Positions 1-12,832 are shown, counted from the first letter of the stretch. The stretch: DNA of 64,000 nucleotides from Panagrolaimus kolymaensis (GCA_028622995.1 JAJQJQ010000006.1:7130001-7194000), one strand, 5' to 3'. Program-made: numbers and translations. Notes: generated by a model not told the origin, from the letters alone.

Positions 1-2972
1 TTTTGAAAAAATTTTAATTGACATTTTCTTTAAAACATAACCACCACCACTACTCATCACTTAAAAACTTGCACTTTTTTGGTCGTAAAAAAAAATAAGA
101 AATTTGGGTTTATTGCATTTTTTTAGCAACTAACGATTGATATTGCTCTCGATCATTGTAACATTATTTAGAGCAGCAGCACACTTATTACAGTAAAGCA
201 ATTGCGAGAAGACGTTGATTGCAATTGTTGAGATTAAATGCAAAGGTCTTTTTTAGGTTAATTTTGTGATTAGAAAAAACTATGAACTGCAACATAACTA
301 TGGAGCACGAATTAAAGCTTTTTTTAGCTTATGTATGGATATCTCCACGAAAGCCATGTGACAAAATTTCATATAAAACAATAATAATTTTTCTCAAATT
401 TCTGAAGAGAATTAATATCAAATTTGTGATTTCGAAATAGTTTTGAGCTTTCCATCTTATGGTTTTATCACGTGATAAAAAAACATATGACACAGTCGCT
501 TGAAATATTTAGTCTGCTGTTCAAAAATTTCCACGTGTAAGAATGCAAAGAAAATGATGGATGCATTTCAAAATATTTCCTGATTTTTTCATCGCCAAAT
601 TACTCGTACACAAGAAGTCCTGGATCTTTGTGTAAATAAAAAAGTTTGCAAAAAAAAAGAAAATATTTATCATATGATTCTCGATAATTTCTCTGTTTGC
701 ATTTTTTTGTTTTGTTTTTGAGTTTGTTTGCATGTATGTTTTCGTTTTTATTTTAAACCACGTTTTCTTTATCATCAAAATAAAAAAGTTTTGGAAGAAA
801 ATAAAATTAAAAAACAATTGAATTCATTAACAATTGTAAAAATAAGTTCAGCCTCAAACAAAAACTTTTTTTGAAGTAAACAACACGACGGTTTGGAAAA
901 GGAATGTTGTTGAGATTGCCATTTTTTCAACATTCCTAACACTCATTTTCTATGATATCAATCTCAAGTTTTAAGTTTATTTTTTTAAAGCAAAATTTGT
1001 AGTTTTTTTTATTGCTGATTTTATTATTTGATAAATAAGCGTTTTTGGTCTGAGGCACCAATACCGCTGCTATCACTTTATTTTCAGCTGAAGCAAGAAT
1101 AATAAAAAGTTGAGAAAACTATGATTGTTGTTGTTGTACGTTTGACCAGGAAGAAAAATATAAACCGCATTTAATATCTCAAAGTTTTATTAGCTTTTAT
1201 TACATTTTATTAAACAAAACTTTTAATTAGAAAAATATACAGTAACTTCTTGGCGATACAAAACAGTTAATTTTCTTGCCTATCGTTAAATTATAAAAAA
1301 TGCACTTTGTCCTTTTTTGTGACAACAATCATGCTTTTAGTCTCTTTTTTTTCTCAAGGCCTTTTAAATTTGAAAATGATCTTCAGTTTATAAAATTAAA
1401 TTTATTTTTGTTACCTTTGAGTTCAATTTTAATTAGTGTTAAATGAAACCTAACAACGTGCGAAATGGAATATGGTTTTCTTCTTTCTTTTTTTTATTAA
1501 CCCGGTTTCCTGTTTTAATTTCCTTCTCTATTTTGTTGTCAACTATGTTCTCACTTACTTGGGTCACTGATCAACGTTAAAAAGAAAAGTCTTTAACTTA
1601 ACATAAAAATGAGAGAAGATAATTTTATTTTTTCGGAAAGAAAAAAAAGTAAATGAACGAACCCAAAATGTACTTAAACCTAATTTTATTTTTAACGATC
1701 CTTTGACAAATGATTAACGATAAAATAATGCGTTTTTGTTGTGAAGAAAAAAGACCGAAAATTAATGGAAATAACCCTAATAAAAAAAGTTTTTGTATAG
1801 TTGGGATTGTAACACATTGGAATGGGATCCAGTACAGTAAGAAGCACGCGATAGAAATTGAGAGAAGAAAACTTAACTCTGGACATTAGATTTTAGATTT
1901 GAAAGCTTTAAACCTCAATATTGTTTTTTGATACTTGTTTTTTCTTCACTTTGAAAAGTGTTTTGCTGAGTGAATTCGAAATCCAAGTAATTAAAAGTTG
2001 AAATGTGTTGATTTGAACTTTTATGAGTCTTAAACCGGATATTTCCTCTGTTCTGTTTTTTTACTGACTTTTTTGTTAAAAAATAGAAGTTTTTTACTAT
2101 CGTTTGTCACTCCAAAATACTTGGAAAGTTGTAGCTGTTGATTCGTCGCTGATTCCAAGCCAAAAAATAACAAATATTTCTTGATTTTTCAAGAATGATC
2201 AAGAACCAGGATTTTCGAGAAAACAAAAAAGTTGTTCTATATTTTTTAGTATTTTTTTCAGAGAAATGTGTTTTATGGGTGTAACTGATACTGATGATGA
2301 CGCAGCCGCTCAAATATCATCATCATTAATTTTATTCGATTTTTTTGAGAAAAAGAAAAAAATCGACGATTGTTTTTTTCAAACTGCGCAAGATGATTCC
2401 GTACCCATTATTAATTTTCTCTCACAAAAGTTCAGGAGAGAGTTGAAGATGAAAAAATAGGCGTTGACAAAAAAACCCCTAAATTTTACCTTTGCCACCG
2501 CGTGATTGATCGGTCAGGCACTTTATCAAAAAAGTATATTAAAAACAAATACACAACAAAATTTTCATAATCAACAAAACAATAATAATAAGTTTGAGTC
2601 ATCGCTCAAAATCCTGAACCTCTTTCTTCAAATGTTTTTGATGATGGTCCATGATTTCTTGGGTCTTTTTTTATGACAATCTTTCGCAACCAAACCCTTT
2701 ATTTTTCTTACTATTCTGTTGTCTGAGGCCTTCCATCGATAAAAAAAACTTAAAGAAAAACAAAACAAGTTTTTTTACATTTATTTTTCTCGATGATATT
2801 GTTCCCTTAAAACTCCGCCCAATTACTTGGAGTATCTTTTTTGAAAATTAAATATATAAGTACAAGCTTTTGGCGTGTTTAATATCAAATTTTTTGATTT
2901 CTCCTACTGTTACCTCTACTTACTTATCACTTGTGATACTTTAAGACTTATATTATATTTCCTTATTCCAAA
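1..2972. other. AT-rich intergenic stretch, no gene seen
   Basis: I find no coding region I can support here. The DNA is dominated by A and T runs, and the open frames are short, low in complexity and not framed by convincing splice sites. It presumably holds the upstream region of the gene starting at 2,973. It could also contain a short exon of a gene beyond the left edge, which I cannot see. Confidence 0.5.
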
Positions 2973-3569
2973 ATGACAAAGCCTGGAATTCGTGATTCTC
3001 TTGTAAATATGCTTGGAGAATTTGTTGGACTTTCCAAAAATCCCGAATATCGCCTCAGTAATTCCAGCGAACAATTTCTTGCTGATGCTATTAAAGAAGA
3101 AAAGAAAGCCAGTGTTTGTTCAACCTCATCTCGAGGTTCAATTGTTAATATTTATATTGGAATGGTAAGTTAATCTCTTTTTCTGTTACCATGGTTCTTT
3201 ACTAATTTATTCTTTTTATTTAAGGAACCCATTCAACACCAGCGCTCATATTCCACTCCCATTCGTAAAAATCATAACATCAATAAATCCGAAGAAACTC
3301 GTCGGCTCTCAATGCCACTTTTACGCCCAAAAACTTTAATAAAAAAATTTCAACAACGCCATTCAGGCTCATATGATCCCAATCCAGCAGTAGTAGCCAT
3401 TCAATCCCGACAAAATTCAATTATAAGTGAATCCGATGAAGAAATTTTTGCGGAACTTCCTAAACCTAAACCAAGAACTCGAAATGAATCTCAAAGTTCT
3501 TCAATTCTTGGTGATCTTGCTAAATCTGGACATGCGAGATTTCAACCTTTAATGATTCCAACTCATTAA
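2973..3569 (+). CDS. hypothetical protein, 178 aa, Ser/Arg-rich
   Basis: Two exons, 2973-3164 and 3225-3569, joined in phase 0 across a 60-bp intron with a GTAAGT donor and TTTAAG acceptor. The ATG lies in AAAATG context and is the first one of the open frame. The predicted protein has 178 residues. It has no signal peptide or membrane segment. It is rich in Ser, Arg, Lys and Pro, has an acidic patch (SESDEE) near residue 141, and ends at MIPTH. I do not recognise a family. The composition suggests a largely disordered cytosolic or nuclear protein, which is inference from composition only. Splice consensus and an open frame across both exons make it likely to be real. Confidence 0.6.
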
Positions 3570-4366
3570 AGCTTCCATTTGGTTTTATTTTTCAAAACGT
3601 TTATTCCAAAAAATTTCTTCCTTGCAATTTTCCCCCGCTGGACGGATTAATTACCTCACCGCTTTGTTGTTTTTAATTTAATTTTATTATTATTTTTATT
3701 ATTATTGCGCAAATTAAAAGCAGCCAATATCGTCTGCTTTCCACTTTGCTACTTTAAAATTCCAAAGTAGCAGTAATTAAAAAGTTCTTGAAAATTCCCT
3801 ATATATTTTTTGCAATGTTTTCCTTTTTTCCATGAATTATTATTTTTTGGATTGTTGATCTCAAATATTTTTTTGATACTTTTCTAATTGTATGTACTCA
3901 TTTTTTTTGTTGTCGTTGTAAAGTAATATGTGTATTTATAAAAAAGCTGTATCAATTTTTTTTTCTTGAAACAGAACCACACCTATAAATTTATATTATT
4001 TTTTTTACACAAAAAATGAGTTGAGAAAAACAAAAAAAGTCTTGATATGTTAGTGTTGCGGCAGCCGATGGCGCCAATGGTCGCTAAAAAATATAAAAGA
4101 ACAGTGGTCGTCGTGGAAACGCCATTTAGAAAAGGAAGATGAAGGGAAGCTTGAGGAGTGCCTTTAGCTTCGTCGGCAACTGAACACAACTTTACTCTCT
4201 AAAGCAATTTTATTTCGCGCGAATATCCGGTGTTCTCTTTGCTTGCTTGCTTTTTTTGTTTGTCAAAAGCCACAAACAATATGCAAATTTTTTATTGTTG
4301 AAACTTTCTAAAAACGGATTTGCTGGTTGCCAAAGGGCTTGGTTAGAGCCTTGCAACAGCAAAAAA
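3570..4366. other. intergenic region with a GC-rich patch
   Basis: This holds the 3' end of the preceding gene, then AT-rich DNA. A patch at about 4,050-4,190 is clearly richer in G and C than its surroundings. That patch is open on the minus strand but has no convincing start or splice frame, so I do not call a gene. It lies just upstream of the next gene and may be promoter sequence. Confidence 0.4.
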
Positions 4367-6493
4367 ATGTACTCGGGAGACATCGAAGAAGAAGAAAATG
4401 ATGAAGTAAGTTTTTGTTATTTTTTATTATCAAAGACCATATTGACAATAACCTCGAGGACCAATATTTACTTTTTATAATGTTTTTATTACCCTATTTT
4501 TTGGTTTGTTTTGCAAAAATAATGTTGTCTCATTTGCTGTCATCGGACGATAACAAAAAAAATAAAAAACATGCAAGAAAATTTCCTAATTTTATTACCA
4601 CACTGACCTCATAGTTTTTTGAACCTAATCTGTTCCACGATGCTCATCATCATTGTTATTGTCTGAAAAAAGCATATTGTTGAAATATGTATTTGTTATC
4701 CTTTCTTGATTTTTGGTGACCAATTAATTTACAAAATTGTAATACGAAACAACAACAAATAAACCCTTTACTTTAGAAATAGGTTAAAATGCTCATCTTA
4801 TAAGCCGTTGATATTTAAGAGATATCTGAATCAACAAAAATTCAAGAAAAAGAAAACCAGGCGCATTTTTAATTGCTTTTTTTATAGGAAGAACCTCCAG
4901 TTACCATCACCGCCGCCATTATAACAGATCCTCTTGGCAATGAATTTCTCCAAAAATTAAATTCACTAAAAATTGATTGCATTCAACTTCATAAAACTCT
5001 TGAAACAACTCTGAAAAATTCGGGTATTTGTCGTCGTTACACAATTGGCTCAACTCCATCATCACGAGGATATCAAAAAATTCTATCTGAAGTTGTACAA
5101 AAGCCTCAAATAATATATAAAAATCCTATTCGAAAACAACCATCTCCTAGAAAAACAATAGCAACAGCAGCATCGACGACAAAGAAATCAACCATCAAAA
5201 TTCAAAGCAATTCTTTTATTGAAAAACATAAACAAGAATTAAAAAAATATTTTCAAAAACGAAAAGAATTAAATGGTTCGTTTTTTAATGAGTTTTTGCA
5301 ATTGTAAACGATTTTGTTTTTTTGTTTTAGAAAAGCCTCATTTAATTCCATTGAGACCGAAAATTATCAAAGCAGGATTCACGAGAAAGAATGGAACAGG
5401 AAGAAGAATTATTGTAGTGGGTTCAAAAAATAATCGATCGAGGAAGAGGAGCAATGGAAAGAAAAGCAATGTTGTATGGTTGCCGAGGAAGACCATCCCA
5501 GAACCATTTGCATTTACGCTGAGGTATGCCTTCTTTTTAATTTCAAGCTAGGATCTTCAACGCAACATAATTTCAGGGAAGAACAACAACCAATTAAAGC
5601 CTATTACGCTCTCAATTTTTTGCAAAAACTTTTGGATGAAAAGGAGGAGCAAGAAGCAATGGAAAGAGATCGAACTAATCGACAGTAAAATTCACCAACA
5701 ATCCATTAAAAAAGCAACCAAAATGACATTTTTAGATTTCATGCAAGGCCACCTCCAGAAACCACATATGTATCAGATTCGACATTTTATGTTGGTGTAA
5801 GCCAAATTAAACAATTTTTAACTTAATCAAAAATTATAGCAAATAAAAAAGGATAAATCAAAAATTATTCGGCAACCATTGGTTCCAAAACTCAATCGTT
5901 TAACATCACGCTCAATGTCCGAGCCAGCTCTTTCACCAAGAAAGCCATCATTTCGAGCTCATCCAATTCCACCTTCAACTTATATTCGACCTTCATCCAT
6001 GACCGATGAATTGAGAGCTCAAGCTAAAGCTCAAAGAACCGTGGAATTGCTTTTACAATCACGAGAACCTTTCGGAATGAAAGTAATAAACTTCAATGCT
6101 GAGAAACAAAATAATGTAATTGTGTTTCAGGATCATGCAGTTCGTTCACATGTTCAGTATCGTATTCGCCATTACCCCACTTGTTATTCTCCAAAACCAT
6201 CATTTCAACCACACATCACTAAATCAGTTCCTGATTTTCGATATTTGCAACGTGAATTTGCTAATAAACTACATAATGCTCGAGAATCTCATCCATCCAC
6301 CGTCGTAGAACCCTTTAAATTTCATGATAAAGAAATATCCAAACATTATTGTGATAATATGAAATCAACATATCGTAGAAAGACAAAACTCAAATCAACT
6401 GCTGCTGCCACACGAAAAGCATCAACTGCCAAATCAACCACTAATCCATCATCTCGCCAATCAAATCACACATCAGAAACTTTTAATATTTAG
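4367..6493 (+). CDS. FAM161-like (UPF0564) protein, about 464 aa
   Basis: Seven exons: 4367-4405, 4888-5275, 5331-5523, 5577-5684, 5736-5796, 5840-6082 and 6131-6493, all in consistent phase. The first intron is long (482 bp); the others are about 45-55 bp. Blocks that match the FAM161 pattern are IPEPFAFTLREE at the exon 3/4 junction, FHARPPPETTY, then FRAHPIPPSTY followed by a long basic helix ending in SREPFGM. After that come HITKSVPDF and VVEPFKFHDKE. FAM161A and FAM161B in other animals bind microtubules at centrioles and the ciliary base, so a role in sensory cilia is a reasonable inference. The last 60 residues are Ser/Thr/Lys-rich. The last intron (6083-6130) is 48 bp with no stop, so its retention would stay in frame. 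The donor of exon 2 (GTTCGT) is weak. Confidence 0.65.
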
Positions 6494-6578
6494 ACACCTT
6501 TAAATTTGTAAAGAAAATACTTTATTTTTCAAAGAAAAAAAAAACATTAGTTCGTAATAAAATAATGTTGAAAAAAAG

Positions 6579-7732
6579 TTAGATATCAGTGAAACTTTTT
6601 TGAGTTTCATCTACAGCAAGATATTCTTTTTTTGGTTCTTCAATAATTGGAATATTTGAAAGCCTAAAATGAAAACGGATTAAAGAAGAAAAAAAAGTTA
6701 AAAGTAACCTTCGATCATGGAGCAAATTAAAACTAGAACGTATTGGCGGATGAGTCGTATCCCATGATGATGGTTTTAACAAATTAATACTTGAACGCAA
6801 TGGAGTAAGCGTGGTATCCACAAACTTTGGTAATGGACCTTTTCGTGGAGCATAATTTGAAATCACACTTGAACGAGAATCACTAATTAGAACATTTTCA
6901 CGAGATACAATTCTTGGATTTAATGAAAGTCGTTGTTGTTGTTGAGCTATAGAAATTGAAGGCCTTGCTGAAGATTGATGAGTATTTGAAATAGCAAACA
7001 TTGACATTCGAGCTGGACGGAATTGTTGCTGTTGTTGTTGCTCTTTGAGAATTGAAAATCGATTTTGAATTTTTGTAGTTGATGACGTCGTTGAAATTGA
7101 AGAGCGTGCAAAACCACCACCGTAGCTATTACCAAAAGTTGAAAGTCTTTGACCAAAATTTCTTGGAGGATTTATAGGTGGAGGAGGTTTTGTTGCTTCT
7201 TGATGCTTTGCAAAATTCTTTGAATGATTTGAATAGATAATTCGAGATTGAGCCAGACGTTCAAGACGATATTGTTCAGCAGTTAATTTGCAAGTAGAAC
7301 ATGTAAAGTTTGAGTGATTACGACGATTTGGACATGGACCATAAAAAATTTGTTCTGGTGGCGGTGGATCTGGAGATTCTTGAATTACATATGTTTGTGG
7401 ATCAACCTCTTTTGTTAACATTGGCGGAGTTGATGGAGTTGAGCGACCTTCAGTTGGTGTTATATCACATGGCTGAAAATGGCACTAATAAAAAGAAACA
7501 ATAGAAATAAAGGCATTACTAATAACCCAAAATAAAAACTATAAAAAAAACGACTTACCGTATGAGTAGTTTGAGTTGTTTCCATACTTATTGATGATGG
7601 TAAATCAGCTTCTTTTTCAGTTGTTTGTTCAGTAGGTAAACTTGCTCGACCAAAAAGTTTGGCAACAGCAGCAAATTCGTTGACGAATGATGTAAAATCT
7701 TCGGATGACTCCATTTTCTTTTTGAATCGCAT
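6579..7732 (-). CDS. hypothetical Gln/Ser-rich protein, about 340 aa
   Basis: Three exons on the minus strand: 7559-7732, 6709-7472 and 6663-6579, in consistent phase with short introns of 86 and 45 bp. Two in-frame ATGs are possible, at 7732 (MRFKKK) and 7714 (MESSED); both have A at -3. I chose the upstream one. The protein begins acidic and then has a Cys cluster, GPCPNRRNHS followed by CSTCK near residues 105-120, which might bind metal. Two poly-Gln stretches follow, and a closing part has repeated RSSxNLL units (RSSINLL, RSSFNLL). No membrane segment is visible. I do not recognise the family. It converges with the FAM161-like gene, with only 85 bp between the two stop codons. Confidence 0.6.
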
Positions 7733-8351
7733 CTTTTCTTTCAAATCGCATCAAACTTATGCACGACAAAAATTTGAATCGTGGAATGAAAAGAATGATT
7801 TTCATTTCACGCCAAAAATGTTTTCTGAGAATTTTTTATGTGAACAATCATTTTCGTATACTGTAAAAAATAACTCTTTCAAAATTTAATTGATCCAAAC
7901 AAAAAATGTTTTTGAAATAAGGATGTATACATATTTTAGCTTCTGTTTTGAGACCTTATCACTTTTCTTTAATCAAATCAATGCCTATATTCGCTTTAAT
8001 TTTGAGAGGTTTTTAAAATTATGAAAATCAAGCATTTTTTAAACGTTGTTCCTGAAAATTATTATCAAACGTTATAATGCAAGAACAATTTTTGATCAAA
8101 AAATAATTAATGAATATGATTCAAGCCAGAAAAAAGTTAGTCTTCTTGAAGCAGAAAAGAATGATTTATACATAAAAATATTAGATTCGAGCAAAGTTTC
8201 TTTTATTTTGAACTTGTATTGTTTTCTTATCACATGGAAAAACCGCGTGTAACACATCCTTGATAATTGCTTTAAAAAGAATGGTTGCTTTTCCCCAATC
8301 TGTTATTGTCCTCAAAGCATTTTGCTTACAAAAGTACGGAAGCAAGAAAAC
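7733..8351. other. intergenic, possible decayed coding fragment
   Basis: A plus-strand open frame around 8,075-8,200 has protein-like composition (NEYDSSQKK, LLEAEKND) suggesting a charged helix. It lacks an ATG in good context and matching splice sites. It may be a gene remnant. Nothing else is seen. Confidence 0.3.
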
Positions 8352-9422
8352 ATGAAAGTCTTTGTCACTTTTTTGCTTCTCCTTGCTTCAGTAAATTTCG
8401 TTTATTCAAGTTACAATGAAACTTTGAGTAAATTTTTTATTTGGCCCATGGCTGCTGCAGCATATAGTGATAAACCTGAACTATGTGTAAAAGATAATTA
8501 TTTGAATGCCGAAGTTTGTTATTCTTCCAATACTTTTTTATACAAAAAATGTTTCAGTTTCGTCGAAAAATCACTCTTAATTGCGATCTTGTTAAAGGTG
8601 ATGATTGCGTTGCTTTTACCGCAGTTTCACATTCAGATAAAGCCATCATCGTTTCATTTCGTGGTTCAACTTTAAATGAAGTCGTCGTTGAAGTTCTTGA
8701 AGGGTTATTGGATGCACCCGTGGCACCATTTGTTGGTGGTGGAAAGGTTCTTTCATATTTCCTTGATGCATTCAATTTGCTTTGGAATGGTGGAGTTAAA
8801 GATGATTTTTTGGCCCTCAAAAATGCTAATCCTGGTTATGATGTTTGGGTCACTGGACATTCATTGGGTTAGATCTAAAGCACTGAGCTCTAACATCCAA
8901 ATTTTTGTTTTAGGAGCTGCTTTGGCATCGCTTGGTGCTGCTACAATAGTTCATACAAATCTTTATCCAGCCGATAAAATTAAGCTTGTTACTTATGGTC
9001 AACCACGAGTTGGAGATAAAGGTTACGCCGCATCTGTGGATTCCACCATTGCATACTCATATCGCGTCGTACATGCAAATGACATCGTTCCCCAGCTTCC
9101 TCCCCAATTTATCTACGGCTACCATCATCATAAAGCTGAAGTTTGGTATGATAATAGCATGGGCACTGGTTCCACTTTTGTTGAATGTGATGAAGATGAA
9201 GGAAAGAAATGCAGTGATAGTCAACTTGATTTAAATATTGCTGTAAGCTTTTATAAATGTTTTGATCAAAGATGATACAAGCGTAATTTTTAGGATCACT
9301 TATTTTATTTCGATGTTGTTGCAAACTTTCCAATTCTTGATGAATGCAAAACTTGGAATCCCTACAATAATGTTACTACCAAAAAATTTAAAACATTAAA
9401 AGAAAAGCTAAATTTAAAATAA
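8352..9422 (+). CDS. secreted class-3 (fungal-type) lipase, 309 aa
   Basis: Four exons: 8352-8513, 8558-8867, 8914-9242 and 9294-9422, in consistent phase with introns of 44-51 bp. The N-terminus MKVFVTFLLLLASVNFVYS is a clear signal peptide, so the product should be secreted. The alpha/beta-hydrolase lipase fold (Lipase_3 family) is shown by IIVSFRGST near residue 85 and by the nucleophile elbow GHSLG with Ser156, preceded by VWVTG. YGQPRVGD near 185, the acid residue in HANDIVP (Asp214) and the late His269 in DHLFYF complete the triad. The Cys-rich stretch near residues 240-255 resembles nematode members of the family. The ATG at 8352 was chosen because the signal peptide starts there. All catalytic residues are present, so it should hydrolyse acylglycerol-type esters; the true substrate is unknown. 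Confidence 0.9.
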
Positions 9423-9794
9423 AGTTTTAATTTTAATAAAAGGTTATAAAAGTCCATAGTGTTTACGTGCATTAGAAAATTCGAGGATTTTGGGACTATA
9501 AATAACACACCTCATCGGCAAATAAATTTATAACCAACAATTACCAAAGAATAGTAAATGCAATAGAATCATTGCTTGCTTCTTCTTTTTTTTTTGAAGA
9601 AATTCGCCTTTATTGATTCTTTAACCTGCGGCAAACAATAAAGGCACCATTTGATAGCTAATTAGGTCAATAAAAAAACCACTGCAATATTTTGCAAATT
9701 TGAAACCCATTAGTTTATGATTATCGATTGAATCTCTCCTTTACTTACCTCAATTTTATTGATTAGTTTCGCGTTTTAATAAATCATCATCAAA
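9423..9794. other. intergenic, nothing recognised
   Basis: This AT-rich spacer contains AATAAA-type signals for the lipase gene and a long T run near 9,588. No coding or RNA gene is seen. Confidence 0.5.
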
Positions 9795-11102
9795 ATGTAT
9801 TTCGTTTCTGGAAATCCCGTCCTCATTAGTAATGATGTTTGTGGAACTATTATTGGAATTTATAATAATTACTTATATTCTGCTTATTCATCCACTGATG
9901 AATTAGCCATTTATCGTCGAAAACTTATCGATACTGGTGATTTTGAATTCATTTGGACATATAAAATCAACAACAAAAGTACGTGTGCTTGCAACAATGG
10001 TATTTCAGCTGCATATGGAATAGTTGGAGATGAAATTTTTATTGCAACTTATGGATCGGTAATAATCTTTTAAATAATATTTATAATTCATCTAAAAAAT
10101 CGATTATTATTTTAGAAACCAAATGTGGATCTTAAACGATTCCATATTTTCTCAATTAACCTTATCACCAATGATTTCATTGAATACAAGACCAACAAAA
10201 TGCCCGCTGATTTTTCTAATAGTTTATGTAACAAATGTTGTTTCACTTATATTATTTCCAACCCAATGGATTCATCTGAAATTATTATAACTCCATGGAG
10301 TCGAGAACCTCAACCGCGATATTCTGTTCATACGGGTTCTTTAATCGATTGCTTCCAAATCAAACTTAAAGTCGACTCAAAAAAGAAAACATGTTTAATT
10401 AAAGAATCCATTGGACTTGTTATTGGTGGCGATTTTATTCTATCAAATATCGGCTTAATGGAGTTTGGGAAAACTATCCATTTTCATGATGGTGATTTGG
10501 TTATAGCTGGAACTGAACGTGAATCGGAAAGAATTTTGAAAACTGATGCGAACTTTGATTTAAAAGAATATAGTTATGCTGGATTTTATTCCAATTCTTC
10601 AGAGCTTTATTGTTTGATATTTGAAGAAATTAGAGACATTGAAGGGTTTTATGAATGCAAAGTTGATTTGTATACAGTAATCATGGATGAAGAAAAGCTG
10701 CTGGCAAAGTAAGTTTTGGGTTCCATGTTAAATTTCTGTTCAAACTTCTTTATCTCGTTCTTCCATTCTTTTAACACTTTTACTATTTCCAGATTCACTC
10801 ATAAAACAGAGATTCCAAACTTTCCTTCAACTTTTGATCCCCGTTTTGCAAGTTTCATTCTCAATTCTCGAATGCTAATATGCTTATACGAAAATTATAT
10901 TTACACATTTGTTTTTGGAATGCTTTCGCTTTCTGAAACATCTTTCATAGCTGCATCAAATTTTAGTAACGCTTTATCTAAAACTCATTGCATCAATGAA
11001 ATCACAACTATGGATTATACTCAAAATAAACTCAAACAAATACTCCAACTTCCGTCATCATACGAAATTGTTCATGAACTTGTTGAGGAAGACGATTGTT
11101 AG
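9795..11102 (+). CDS. hypothetical protein, 388 aa
   Basis: Three exons, 9795-10058, 10116-10708 and 10793-11102, join in consistent phase. Donors are GTAATA and GTAAGT, and acceptors are TTTTAG and TTCCAG. The protein has 388 residues with no signal peptide or membrane segment. It is built of short hydrophobic strands alternating with turns, for example LISNDVCGTIIGIYNN near the start and YENYIYTFVFG late. That pattern is reminiscent of beta-propeller-like repeats, but I cannot assign a family. It ends in an acidic tail, EEDDC. It converges with the phosphatase-like gene, leaving a 115-bp gap. Open frames and splice sites make it a likely real gene; function is unknown. Confidence 0.7.
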
Positions 11103-11217
11103 TACATAGTAATTTTTAGTCTGTTATTAGTTTTACACTATTTATTTATATATTATTTAAAAAGCAATAAAATCATATTTTTACAATAAAGTTTTCAACT
11201 TTGCAATTCCATTAAAA

Positions 11218-12468
11218 TCATTCCAAAGTAATAGCATTTCTTCCAGCAGGCGGTTTGTATTCATCCAAACTTTTGGGATCTTCATCAACGGTTTTATATC
11301 GTGTGATTAAAGCTTTATGATTTTCTCCATTAAGTGTAAGCGAAGTTGAAACATTTCGAAAACTATCAAGATAAGATACAGGAGTCCAAAGAGTAATCAT
11401 TTGTTCTGGAAAATTTAAAATTCCTTCAACCACGAGTTGACGACTTCTTATAATCATTCTTAAATTATTTTGAGCGCAAAATTGAGAAACCATATCTTCT
11501 GTGAATGTTGGAGATCCATCACTTGCAAATTTATCATCTCCAGGAAGTATGAGACAAGCCCATTGACATTCAAGTGTTATTGAAACATGAGTGGCCAAAA
11601 TAGGAGGTCGTTCAACTTTTCGAAGTTCTTTGATTCCACCTTTAAGAAGTTCAGCTCCAATTCCACCAGGGATTAACAAGTAATTGTGATTCAATATTAC
11701 AGCAAGTGGAAAAGCATCCATAATTTTTTCGATATAACACCAAACGAGTACATCATGCATTAATCCACGCTTATGCAAACCACCAATAAAATCTTGAGCC
11801 TAAGAAAGTTTGAAAATTGGATGATTATGAAAGATAAGAGACAAACTTTGAGAATATCAGAATGTTCGAAACTTCCTTTGAGTAAATAAACGTGTTTTGG
11901 AAATTTAACTTTGAGAGCTAATAGAAGAAATAGACATTCATGTGGAGCAAAACCTTGACCAATATAATTTCCAAGAAACACAAAAGTTGAAGTTGGAGGC
12001 ATTGTAGCATGAGTTAAATGAGCAATAAGACTATCACCATGTCCATGAACTCCACCAATAATTGTAACAACACCTTGTAGATCGATTACAGTAGGTTCAG
12101 ATCGAAGAAGTGCCAAAGCTTGTCGAAGAATTTGAAGAAGCTGAAAATGGAATTTTGAGAAATGAATATCAGAGAAAGAAAACTGACAGGTTTTGATAGA
12201 TAAAGTGGAGGCGGTGGATCGGTATAACCATAGATAAAAGTCCAAATATTTTTGATTAATGGCTCAGGATCAGGTATTTCTGGATTCATTCCCATTGTAG
12301 CGTAAGATTCAGTTGCTCCATTATTTTCAGCACCTCCTCCTTCTCCTACCGTTTTTAAACTAGCACCGGAGTTTGCATCACCAGGTATTTCAAGCTAAAA
12401 AAATATTTGTTTTAATAAAATAAAATAAATTTAAAAAAACATACTTTAGACCTATCTGATTGACTCAT
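11218..12468 (-). CDS. PP1-like serine/threonine pseudophosphatase, 368 aa
   Basis: Four exons on the minus strand: 12445-12468, 12188-12394, 11847-12140 and 11218-11799, all in phase. After a 70-residue low-complexity N-terminus, the protein follows the PP1 catalytic domain along its length. The signature motifs are recognisable but broken. GDIHG is GGVHG (Gly107 for the metal Asp). GDYVDRG is GNYIGQG (Asn135; Asp and Arg lost). GNHE is GSFE (Ser167, Phe168). HGG is PGG (Pro219). RAHQ is RSRQ (Arg295). Of the six metal ligands only His109 remains, and the acid-base His is gone. The frame itself is intact and the fold-defining hydrophobic residues are kept. I therefore infer an expressed but inactive phosphatase, perhaps a binding or regulatory protein, rather than a decayed gene. 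Confidence 0.85.
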
Positions 12469-12832
12469 ATTTTTTGCTGCGAATAACCGAAGAAGAAAAT
12501 GACGCGTTTTCGTTTCGCTTCAATAAATTTGTGTTTGTGAAAATAAATAAAATTTGCATAAACTTTGGGAACTATCGCGGATATTTTTTGTGAAGCTTCA
12601 AGAAACTTTTTTCGACATTTTTGCTCATTTATTTATTAAACTTTTTATATTTACAAACTTTTCTATTTTTTTTTGTTTATTGAAAGTTGAGAGCAAATAA
12701 AGTTACTGGTTTTTTGAGCGGTCATTTTTTGACAGTTTTTCTCCTCTTTTTGATTTTTTTGTTTACTTATGTTTTTCTATTCTTTAAAAGGGAAAAGATT
12801 TCTTTAAAAATCTTCACAAATCAAAAGCAGCC
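12469..12832. other. divergent intergenic region
   Basis: This spacer separates the starts of the phosphatase-like gene (minus) and the membrane-protein gene (plus), so it probably holds both promoters. It is AT-rich with T runs. No gene is seen. Confidence 0.5.

Noticed and set aside
2266..2460. Plus-strand open frame of 64 codons
   Set aside because: It has low-complexity Lys/Phe content from A/T runs, no splice context and no neighbours that extend it.
3983..4189. Minus-strand open frame with C-ending codons
   Set aside because: No ATG in a good position, no splice partner and no family; kept only as a GC-rich patch.
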